From Cycas panzhihuaensis (lineage: Eukaryota > Cycadophyta), in assembly GCA_023213395.1 (NCBI GenBank), contig CM041465.1, forward strand, positions 220,603,741 through 220,667,740: 64,000 nt of DNA. The letters are read 5' to 3'. Made by a program: the position numbers and the translations under genes. The notes below the pieces were generated by a model. It saw only the letters and a list, made by a program, of their open reading frames with translations. It was not told the DNA's origin and searched no databases. Below, one piece after another: positions 54,899 through 64,000 of this stretch (position 1 is the first letter of the stretch; every line of letters starts with the position of its first letter).

Positions 54899-57551
54899 TG
54901 TTTCCCAGCTTTTAGGAATGGATTGGGATGATACCACATAGGTAAGATCAAGTATATTTTCTTTCCCTTTTACTTTGTCACATTTTCTTTAATTATTGAG
55001 ATGTGTGATGATTGTATGATTGTTCAATTGCCTAAGTCCCTTACTTGATCTCCTACTTATACATGATCTTTTACCTATGATGATTAGGACCCTGGTCCAA
55101 TGGCATGATAGCTCCTAGGTGATCTCCCTCCCAGTTATGGGTACTCACAGGCTTCTATAGGCTAATTTACATGATCTTCAACTTGTTTCATGCTTGTTGG
55201 TCACATCTTCCACTCTCATTCTACCCCATCCATCTCTTGGTTTACCAAGGAGAGTTGTTGAGGTCCCTCATGGCTAGATGCACCCTCTTGTCTTATCTTG
55301 CATGAGCCACGTCTACCTATTTCCTCTTATTCTCACCACTTGATGTCATTTCTCAAGGCCTTAGCCTATTTCCCTTCATTTTGTTGATGTTTCCACCAAT
55401 TGAAAGACCTTTAATCAATATACCTTGGTTGTTTTACCATTTTGGAGGGATTAAGAGACCCTAACAAACACTTTTCCTTTGTTCTTCCCATGCCCCTTAG
55501 CTTTCACTAATTTTGATTGGCTTTTTAGGCTTCTACTATAGCCCTGCCTTGAAAGTTATCCATCTCACTCTAATAGTTGCACCCTGCTAATATATTTATA
55601 ACACTACAAATATATTAATAGTGTCATGAATATATTCATGGGTTGACTGTTATACAATTAACTGTAGCTAGAAATGGCTATTTTCTTGCATTAATTTCTC
55701 TTTAATATTGGATCCCGGCTCAAGACTAGCCTAGATTGGGGCGTAATGGTCCTAAGACCTCACTCCTAAGACCTCACTAGACCAATAGAACTTGAATTCG
55801 AATTCATTTTGGCTCTCTCAATCAATCAACAAGCATCAACTTCTTCCATTCTAATAAAAACTCTCTTCTATCTTCCTCCAACACATAGAATCCAGGGATT
55901 TCCCTTAACAAGGAGGCTAAAACTAAGGGAAAGACAACAAAAGAAAGAAGATTCAAGCTAGGGAGTCCTCCATTTCATTATCAAGTTTAGGTTTCTTCTT
56001 CAAAAGAGTTATTTTTTCCATTGAAAACTACAAATTTCATGTGTATATCCCTTCCCTAAAAGAAAAGATCTACCTTTTTGGTATTCCTTGCCTACTTCCA
56101 CATTCTTACATGGTTTATCTTGCCATATTCATGCTTGTAGCCATAGATTCATGAGTATAGATTGACTTTGGTTTGAAGCTACTTTTGCCAAGACAAGGAA
56201 ACAACACCTCCATTTCATTACTAAACTTTTCCCTCACATACAAAACCCACTAGTTGATGAAGGTAGAATGACCAATTCAAGCCAAGAGAGCTTGTAAGGA
56301 GGAAGGAACATAGTAGGAAACCCACCATTGCATTTGCATTTGTATTTTCTCTAGAAAGAGTGATTAAACCCTAATCATTTAAAGGAAGTAAATCACCCTC
56401 CTACCAAAAAGGAGGCATACCCATAAGGAACATCTTGCATTACACTTTTTCTAGCTCTTTCCCATTGCAAACTCTAGCCATATTACATTCATTTAAAAAT
56501 AAAGAAGAGCAAGGCAAAATAGAGAGGGAAAAGTGTATGTTAGTTATTTCATTATGTATTAGATTTTGTTAATTGATTACACAAAACCATATACTCCATT
56601 ATACAACAAACCCAACACTTAAAACCTTTTTTATAAAAGCACAAACTTAAAAAGCTACCTTTATTCTTCTTGCAATTCAAGAAGAACTTACAACTTACTT
56701 ACGATTGGATGGTGGTGACATTCACTCTATTTTGTAATTTGAGCACCAAAACCTCAACTCATAGAGGTAACCCTCTAGGTCAATAAACAAACCATATCAA
56801 CCCAATCACTTCTCATATCCCTTCGTATTGTTTGCCACCCCTTTTTCCAAAAGGAGTACTCTTTCTCTCTTACTCCCCTTTGCAAAGGGAAGCCTCTTGC
56901 TCCTCTTGTTTACCAAGGATAAGAGGCCATTGGTCACTTGCCTAAACTTGAATAAATAGAATATTTAAGTTTATTAAGAGGAGTTTATTATAGCAACATC
57001 CTCCTCTACTTTTCTTAATGCCTAAGATCCCAACCCCTAAGAGTAATCTCTTAGGAAACATACAAACCACTCTAATCTCACCATCACCTTTAAGAAATAA
57101 AAGAATCTTGATTAGAAGGAGTTGGTTATAGGTAGCATCCTCTTCTTTTATTCTCAATACTCAAAGCCCTAACTCCTAAAGATGAGCCTTTAAGCTCCAA
57201 ATAGAACTTCTAGAGTTGTTGCTTCTTGCCTTACCACTGCTTTGTCTTTCTTTCACTAGTTTTATTTTCGGAAAGAAGACCTGGCATCTCTTCTCTTCCT
57301 CTGAGGATAGGAGAACCTTGTTTAGGCTACTTAGTGACCCAAGGATGCCTTCTTTCCTTATTCATACCAAGAATAGTATCTAGGAAATGGAGAAAAGGTA
57401 GTGCATAGTTGTGGGTCCTCGAACCTATGTTTCAATGTGTGAACACCCTTTGAGGGTAATCTAACCTTTCTCGATACCTCTAGACCTTTATTTGCCTTAG
57501 TGCCCATCTAGAGTGCCTTGTCTTTAGTGACCTCCCTTAGGTGCACTTCTA
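54899..57551 (+). repeat. 3' LTR of element B
   Basis: It is 2,653 bp and pairs with 11,512-12,098 plus 20,128-22,929. It is free of the copia element and so preserves the empty site at about 55,490-55,510. It lacks the 0.77-kb block 20,938-21,712 of the 5' LTR, the joint being at about 56,290. The palindromic element is at 55,587-55,618. Confidence 0.92.
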
Positions 57552-57556
57552 ATACT
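57552..57556. repeat. Right target-site duplication of element B (ATACT)
   Basis: An exact match to 11,507-11,511. Confidence 0.9.
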
Positions 57557-57649
57557 TTTGAGTTAATTTTATTATTATGTATGCATCATATATTTTGTTG
57601 TGTTATTCTATATTCTAATATTGTATCAAATCAATTTTTAATATGGTTA

Positions 57650-57823
57650 AAAGCGTACCTCTAGGAGGTCACTATGTATAAGGACTACTAGGTTAATACT
57701 AAAACTAGAAAATGGGCTTAAAGACCTTAAAGGAAGGGTAGGTTACCCTCAAAGGGTATCTACATGTTGGAATCTAGGTTTGGGAATCTACAAATAGCAC
57801 AATAACCTTCTCTTCCTTCTAGA
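57650..57823 (-). repeat. Inverted fragment of a B-type LTR end
   Basis: Its reverse complement follows the last about 150 bp of B's LTR: TACCCTTTGAGGGTAACCTA and then TAGTGACCTCC, as in B at about 57,450-57,551. The LTR terminus would be at about 57,650. It is cut on the right by D's LTR. The AT-rich 57,557-57,649 to its left is unassigned. Confidence 0.65.
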
Positions 57824-60624
57824 TACTATTTCATGGCTACCAAGAATGGATACAGATGGGTTGACTCAAGTAAGTGTAGGTATGCTTCTATCCCTTACCT
57901 TTGTCATTTCAAAGAAAGGTAGATTGAAGCATTTCTTTTGTATTGCATGATTGATTGATTCATTCGAGTGATCATCTTGCATATGCTACTTGACCATGCT
58001 GCATGATATTATCTTAGCCTATGATGATTTAGGGACATGGATCCCATGGCACTCCACAACCCTCCTACACGTCTCCATGTCGTCCCAAGCACAAATTAGC
58101 CCTTATGATCTACTTACCATTTCATTGACATGCCTTAACCTCTAGCACCTCACCTAGGTATGGTTGGCATTTTCTCATTTATTTACTAAATTTTGTGAAA
58201 CTTCTTGCCTTTGGTACTTCACCCAACACAGGTCCCTTTGGTCCCATGACTATCTCCTACTACCCGGATAGAGTGCCATGCCCTATTAGGCCTAAAGTAT
58301 CTCCCTTTTGGGCTTCCAACATCTTCTTTCATTTATTTTTGCCTATGCTATTGCTACACCACAGTAAAGATCATGGTATCGCTGCAAACTTCATGGTATC
58401 GTAAAGTTTACCATGAGGTGACTGTCATACAATATTTTTTTAAATCTATTATAGTAAATTTCATATTTATTGCAAAATTTCCATGTGTGAGATGCATATT
58501 CCTGGCCCCATCTGAACCATAGTCACTTAATTGAGCTAAGGTTGGGTTTAAAACCCAAAAAGACCCTCATTTCCTCCTCTTCCACTCTAAAAAATCTCTC
58601 TCTCTCACTCATTCTTCATAGTCCCCTCTAGAGGCACCCTACAACACTTGGTACACCAGCTCTCTAGCCTAAGATCAGCCCTTTATAGCTCTAGATCCAT
58701 AGAAGCAAGCCTAAAACAAGGCTGCCTCAAGGAAAGATATGCTCCAAGCTCGCCTCTAAGCATAACTATCACATTTATCTTCAAATCTTGCAGCCTCCAT
58801 AGGGTTTCACCTGCCAACCTTGTAGGGCTGCCCTTACTCCTTATTCTCTCAGGTATATCTGCTCCTAATCTACCCATAGTAGGTATTCCTTCCCCTTTAT
58901 TTCACTTTGCTCCCTTTAGATTATTAAAAAGTGACTTGAATTCCCTGCAACAACCCCATCTCTCAGTTTTCCTATTGCACATAGGAGATAAACCCTCCTC
59001 TTTTCTTGTCTGTCCATTATTCCTTCTAGCTCTTCCCTGGTTTCTCTAAGGAGACAACAAGGAAAAGGTCTCAAAAGGGCAAATGAAAGGAGCCAAGGCA
59101 GGTTCCATAACCTAGCTAGTCTTCTCATCAATGGTAGCCCTCTTCTTCCCTTTCCTCTTTCTCCTTTATGCTTCCCTTGGGTTGTCAAAGAGCTCCTAGA
59201 AGAGAGGTCACTGCTGGCAATAACATATGTAGCCTATTGTTACACTTACTCCCAACTTTGTGGGCTTCACATGGGTAGGAATTATAGCCCCTAGTCAAAC
59301 CCTATCTATCTTTGATGTTAGATTAGTTAGAGGTTACAAAAGTTGCACATTGCAACTTTTGCAACATTAGCGGCATTTACAACTTTGTTGCAACCTATCA
59401 CCCATACATTGAGCCTTTATTGAACCATCTTTGCTTACTCTATTTATGCTTGGTTAGCATGGAGGTTTGTGATCTTGGAGGGTTAGCCATTTCGAGGCTA
59501 ACCACCCCTTTTTTCTTTCTTTCCTTTTGTTGCATAAAGAGAAGATAAAGACTATTTTTTGAATGCAAAAGTCTCTTTTGGTTAGGGAAACTTCATTTGT
59601 TTTATTTTGTATATTTCATATACACATATATTTTGTACCCTAGCAGCCCTGTGGGAAGGGGAAACATCACTTAATTGTAGGTCTCCTCTTCCTTGCGTAT
59701 GGAGAAGGAAGGAAGCGCATCAACCCAGGTATGTTCTTGGTCTTCTCTCCGATATTACCTTTGAGTCTTTTGCATAGTTCTTTCCTTCTTCCCTTTCTTC
59801 TTTTTTCCTTTCAAAATTGGGGAAGGTAAGCAAGTCCCCTAGCATCATGATATCACATAGCCTATGTCTGAGAATAGTAAGAGGAAGGCAAACACGACAA
59901 AGAGAAAGTATTCCTCCAACTGCATGGCTTTCTAGATACACCGCTTATTCTCTTTTTTCTACGTACTCTCTTTTCGCTACTTGCTCTCTTGCTTAAGTTT
60001 GTTTACCTACATGCATAACACATAAAAGAAAAAGAGGAAAAGAGAACATACATACATCACTTGCACATACTTAATTTGCTTGCCTATTTAGGAAAGTGGA
60101 TTAAGTAGAAGCCATCTTCATTTGCATTCTTGTTTGTTACACATGCTCCCATCTAGGCTAGCATCCCTTACATGCGCCTTGAAACCTCATGACTAGTTCC
60201 CTACTTTCTTATATTAAAAACAAAGGAAAGTGAGAATATTGTATTAGTGAGTAAATGAGTGTACTTTCATTTATGTTATCCTTTATTTTCTTTTTAAAAG
60301 AGCCCCCTTTATCCTACACGAGGAGTCATTCCCTCGCTTTATTTCACCTCCCAGCTTCGGTCATCCAAGTGCAGGAGGGCCTATCCCTTGAGGTTACTCG
60401 GGAAACTAAGGATATCCCTCATTTCTTCCACCCTCCAAACCAAAGTTAAGTTACCTAGAAGGGAGTTGTGCACCATTCGCGAGTCCCAAACTTGTGTTTT
60501 GACACGCAAATGCCCTTTGCAGGTGATCTCCTCTACTTGGCGAGTTAATCTTTGTTTCTGAGACTCTTCATTGATTGATCGAAGCTCAACCAAATATGGT
60601 TACTACCCCATAGGTGTGATTTCA
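57824..60624 (+). repeat. 5' LTR of element D
   Basis: It starts TACTATTTCATGGCTACC, against TGTTTATCGGCTACC in C, and ends GTGTGATTTCA just before the PBS. It is homologous to C's LTRs along its length, including the region missing from C's 3' LTR. Frames such as 58,648-59,049 are chance openings. Confidence 0.88.
58386..58409. repeat. Palindrome core in D's LTR
   Basis: AAACTTCATGGTATCG followed by TAAAGTTT is the 24-nt core of the C-family LTR palindrome. The left outer arm has diverged (CGCTG in place of CATGG). Confidence 0.65.
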
Positions 60625-60625
60625 C

Positions 60626-60644
60626 TAGCAACCATACTGGGGAC
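60626..60644 (+). other. Primer binding site of element D
   Basis: TAGCAACCATACTGGGGAC lies one base after the LTR end. Relative to TGGCGACCATACTGGGGAC both changes are G to A, one of them at a CpG. Confidence 0.85.
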
Positions 60645-60773
60645 CTGCCAGTAAGGGATTAATCCTTTTCTATTAGTGCTACTTCTTCTTGGTAGCTCTC
60701 TTTGGTTTGTTGGGCATCCCCTAATGGTCCAACTACTTTATTTCTTTCTCTTTCTTCCAACCTATAGGTGGAA

Positions 60774-63160
60774 CTTGTATGTAACGATTCTCATGTCACT
60801 TACGAGATTTACCTCCATTGTTGGAAGACTCTTCATATAACTCCCTTCCTTCATCAGATTCTGATTCGACTATGGAAGGATTTCCCTTGGATTAGGCATA
60901 TCATGCCTATATATCTAAATCACATGAGCCTTCTACTTCTTTTCAAGGGTTCGCCTAAGAGGGCGAGGACCTTATCTTTTATTTGGGTGACCAACAACAC
61001 CCATAAGTCCACCATCTCTCTACTCATGAAATAGAGGCTTCATCCCCTCTAGAATTTCACCACCATGATGGTGACTCTTATGAGGATCATCCTATGGGGT
61101 CTGCCTCATATGAGGTTCCATCTACCTCTTATGATCAAGCGGATACTCCTCTTGCTGATGTGGTTGAAGCCCTTAGCCAATGCTTCCAAGCTGCCCGTCT
61201 CTAACCACATCCCAAGTGGTTCGAGAGCATCTTGTGAAGCATTGCGCTTCCTTCTTCTACATCCACCTTACCTCATCCATCCCATCCAACTCCTCTATCT
61301 ATGATGAGTTTATCTTTTATACCATCTTCCTCTCCTCATGGCCCATGCTCCTTGAGGACCACCTAAGGCATGTCCTCTTCCCAACTTGGGTTGAGCATAC
61401 CTCCTTCTAGTTAAATGACTATACCTCTGCCAACTGTAGTTTATCCACTACCTGTTAGATCTAGGGGACCCGTATGCACCCCTACTTCTAGCCATGTGGG
61501 GTCTGCCCCCACACACTCTTAAGCTTACCCTAGATATTCTTCCCTTTACGTACCTCCAAGCTACACCTCTCAATTATGGGGGCAAAGCAAGGGAAACTCC
61601 CTTCCAACTTATGGGGTGGACCCTTTGTACCCATATGGGGTCACACCATCCACGGGCAGCCCATATGGGCAAAATCATATCCCACACCCCTCTTTTCCAT
61701 CCTCCTATGTCACACCTCATGTTGTGACTTTACAAGGAGGGCATTCCCCCTCCCAAGGCATTATCCCTCAAGTTATTTATTAACAAGGGGCATTTTTGCA
61801 AGGAGGGATGTGTCCCTTATACCCATCCGCTCCTATGTAAGTATATTCAAATGTGGGATTGACTCCTTCCCAATAAATGAGAGGGGTTCTAGATCCCCTT
61901 TCAAACCAAATCTCTTAAGGAGGGTTTAGGCAACCTTGTCCACCTCCTCTTCTACCTTCCGTTGATCCTACAGTGTAATCAAGGGCACATCCCTTTATGG
62001 GCTATAGATCAACACCTCTCTCCATTGAGGTGCTAAGAACCAACTTACTGCCTCACCCTCCCAAGGTTCCCAAATTCGATGGGACCTCATCATAAGACCC
62101 AACAGACCATGTTTATAGCTTCTCTATAGTATGCATCAATTACTGGGCCTATGACCATATCCTTATGAAACTCTTCCCACGATCCCTCCAAGGTGATGTC
62201 CTTAAGTGGTTCTATCGCTTGCTAGCGCATTCTATCTTTTCATTCCAACAATGCGTGGATGAATTTGTCAACTATTTTGATGTAGCCTATCCTTTCAAGA
62301 GATTAATCAAAGCCCTCTTATCTCTCAAACAAGGTCACAATGAGATGAATCATGACTTTATGAGATACTTCCATGAACTTCTTCACTACACAAAGGCAAC
62401 TGTACCTAAGGAGTTGAAGAGGGACCTCTTAGTCAACGCCATGCATCCTAAAGTTTATGTTAAAGTCCTTAAAATGGGGGCAACAACGTGTGACTCTGCC
62501 ATAGCCAAGTGCTTGGCGCTTGAGGCAATTGAGATCCAAGTTGGTCTCAAGAAGCCTCTCAAGCCCTCACAACGACATGAGGCATATCCACCACCCCGAG
62601 AGACTAAAATCTAATAGCCTGCCAAGTCTTCTTCCTATCCGACTGAGAAGACTTTAGATCCTCTCACTTCCACCATATGTTCATTCGAACATACCATTAA
62701 GGAGCTCAAACTCCAAGCCCCTTCATCCCCTACCTCACATAAACCAATTCACTAAGCTTCTCAAGCTGCTCCCTTAAAGGGTGGCAACACTCAATCTTCT
62801 CAAGTGAGGAAGCCCGATTCCTCTCCAGAGAAGAAATGGTATTCTATCCATGGGGAATGTTTCCATGAAGATTCACAATGCTGGGCCCAACACCCAAGAG
62901 CCACCCCATAATATGATTCTTCTCCCAAATGGGCATCTAAGCCCAACTTAGACTAGCCAATCCATAAGGATCATTTTCCCAAGCATGGGGAATGTGATCG
63001 TAACAACCATAAAAAAGGTAACTGAAATAGAGGAAGATCTCCAAACCCTCACCCTTCTCAAACCAAGGGGAAGGGTGTAAGAAATTCATCCTCTTCCTCT
63101 AGTTTTCCTTACTGTCACACGCCCTCACCTTCTCGATCTTAGAACAAGGGAAAGAAGGTC
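60774..63160 (+). pseudogene. gag of element D
   Basis: The N-terminal part reads LRDLPPLLEDSSYNSLPSSD, STMEGFPLD and so on, Pro/Ser-rich to about 61,950. The gag domain at 62,165-62,614 is the longest intact one in the window: MKLFPRSLQGDVLKWFYRLL, FVNYFDVAYPFKR, LSLKQGHNEMNHDFMRYFHE and CDSAIAKCLALEAIEIQVGL. A zinc-knuckle-like block (WYSIHGECFHEDSQCWAQH) is near 62,835-62,895, where the first Cys is now Tyr. The start codon is uncertain because the candidate ATG is followed at once by a TAA (former CAA). Confidence 0.85.
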
Positions 63161-64000
63161 ATCCAAATGCTTGAGACCACACCATTATACACCCTAACTT
63201 GGTCTCAAGTAGCTAAAGAGGCAAACGATGCCTCTTCTTCCACACCTCACCTCAATTTCTTTCTGGAAGTCTCTCTTCCAGAAGTCCCTGCACTCCTCAA
63301 GATCATTCCCATGTGCCCTAATAGTTACGACTTTCAAAGAGATCTTCTCCAACCTACCACGAAGGGGAAGCTCTTCTCCGTTGTCGATGAGCTTCATACT
63401 ATGGCCGCGGGGATGTCCATAATTGATGTCTTGAGAAGTTACCCTAAACAATGAACACTCCTCTTGGAAGCCTTGGAATTGGGTGATGCATCTACTCACG
63501 CCTTGGGTATCGTCTCAAGTCACGAACCCATCATCTCTTTCAATCTTAAGGACCTTTCCCCAACTGGTGAAAGGAAATGCCAATGGCACTACCCCTTTGC
63601 CATAACTATTGACACTCCTGATTGCACTCTCTGAATAACCATTGTGGACAGTGGTTCTTCTGTCAATGCCATGCCCTTATGTGTCATGCAAGAGCTTGAC
63701 ATATCAGCCTTGGAGCTGGTTCCATGGTAGTTCTAAGGCTATGATGGTAGCGAAAAGACACCCTTAGGATTGGTGTCCATCCCTCTCACTTTCAAGGACA
63801 AGATTATCCTCACTAATATTATAGTTCTTCACGTCAACGTTGATTATAACATTTTGTTGGGATGCCCATGGATCAACCAAATGGGAGCCATGTGCTTGTC
63901 CTAATGGGGACAACTTAAATTCGTCCATGAGGAGTGAATGAGGGTTATCTCCTGAGAGCCTCCTCCCACCAAGCAATCTCACCAACCCTATCAAATGAAT
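63161..64000 (+). pseudogene. Aspartic protease of element D (cut by window end)
   Basis: KLFSVVDELHTMAAGMSIID and VLRSYPKQ are followed by PIISFNLKDLSPTGERKCQW, the active-site block IVDSGSSVNAMPLCVMQEL and VDYNILLGCPWINQMGAMC. The DSG triplet is intact, in contrast to A, B and C. There are stops at a former Gln (YPKQ-stop) and at Trp positions. RT would follow just outside the window. Confidence 0.87.

Larger units (their letters stand above)
11512..57551 (+). mobile_element. Element B: giant Tat/Ogre-like LTR retrotransposon with three nested insertions
   Basis: B has homologous ends at 11,512 and 54,899 (LTR starts) and at 22,929 and 57,551 (LTR ends), flanked by a perfect ATACT duplication. 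Its internal part reads PBS, gag, protease, RT (to 27,929), then after chromovirus E it resumes at 48,115 with RNase H, integrase, an antisense ORF, aRNH and PPT. Without the copia and chromovirus insertions B would be about 17.8 kb, within the Ogre/Tat size range. B is on the plus strand, and all its reading frames are broken by stops. Confidence 0.92.
57824..64000 (+). mobile_element. Element D: Tat-family LTR retrotransposon, continues beyond the window
   Basis: It has a 5' LTR (57,824-60,624), PBS, gag and protease. It is closely related to element C in LTR, PBS and gag and more distantly to B. The right part, including RT and any antisense ORF, is outside the window, so no target duplication can be seen. 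Confidence 0.9.

Noticed and set aside
58648-59049. 133-codon plus-strand frame
   Set aside because: It is inside D's LTR. The homologous part of C's LTR does not keep the frame open.
1-64000. Integrated pararetrovirus (caulimovirid) sequence
   Set aside because: Every RT region here is flanked by integrase and paired LTRs with PBS and PPT. No movement or coat protein motif was recognised.

Overview
The window looks like plant nuclear heterochromatin built almost entirely from LTR retrotransposons in several families. I found no host gene, tRNA, rRNA or CRISPR array. Ty3/gypsy elements of the Tat/Ogre type, a chromovirus and a Ty1/copia element all point to a seed plant with a large genome. 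The species cannot be named from what is here. All coding regions are pseudogenes. Most of their stops are former TGG, CAA/CAG or CGA codons, which is the expected result of long-term deamination of methylated cytosine.

Layout. (A) A Tat-like gypsy element lies on the minus strand at about 1-10,300. It has gag, protease, RT, RNase H, integrase and a second, archaeal-type RNase H, and its 3' LTR runs off the left edge. Minisatellite blocks fill the part next to that LTR. (B) A very large Tat element lies on the plus strand from 11,512 to 57,551. It is bounded by a perfect 5-bp target duplication (ATACT) and has LTRs of about 2.7-3.4 kb. Three further insertions sit inside it. A minus-strand copia element (12,099-20,127) lies within B's 5' LTR. 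A minus-strand chromovirus, E (27,930-48,114, duplication CATGT/CATGC), lies within B's RT/RNase H junction. A second large minus-strand Tat element, C (29,213-42,950), splits the integrase of E at the junction SMDF/ITGL (CAGTG on both sides). Removing the inserts in order restores B and E as collinear elements. (D) A plus-strand Tat element of the C family begins at 57,824 and runs off the right edge. It sits in an inverted fragment of a B-type LTR.

The feature most worth a second look is a gene-like reading frame shared by B (minus strand, about 50.9-52.7 kb) and C (plus strand, about 33.3-35.2 kb). In both it runs antisense to its host element, between the end of the integrase region and the extra RNase H. 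It has a conserved N-terminal block containing VFHLPxVGD, which resembles the plant mobile domain. This is followed by an acidic/Gly-rich middle and a conserved C-terminal coiled coil. C has lost RT, RNase H and integrase but keeps gag, protease, this antisense frame and the extra RNase H. Extra and antisense ORFs are already known as a class from Tat-lineage elements. The particular domain make-up here and the palindromes near its 5' end may not have been described.

Genes in each element follow normal retrotransposon logic: tRNA-primed reverse transcription from the PBS, gag-pol expression from the 5' LTR, PPT-primed second strand and integrase-mediated insertion. Primer sites are initiator-Met type in copia and E, and tRNA-Arg-like (core ATACTGGGGAC) in B, C and D. 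By-eye LTR divergence is about 10% for E, about 12% for C, about 13-15% for B and about 15-16% for copia. The nest therefore probably formed over a fairly short interval.
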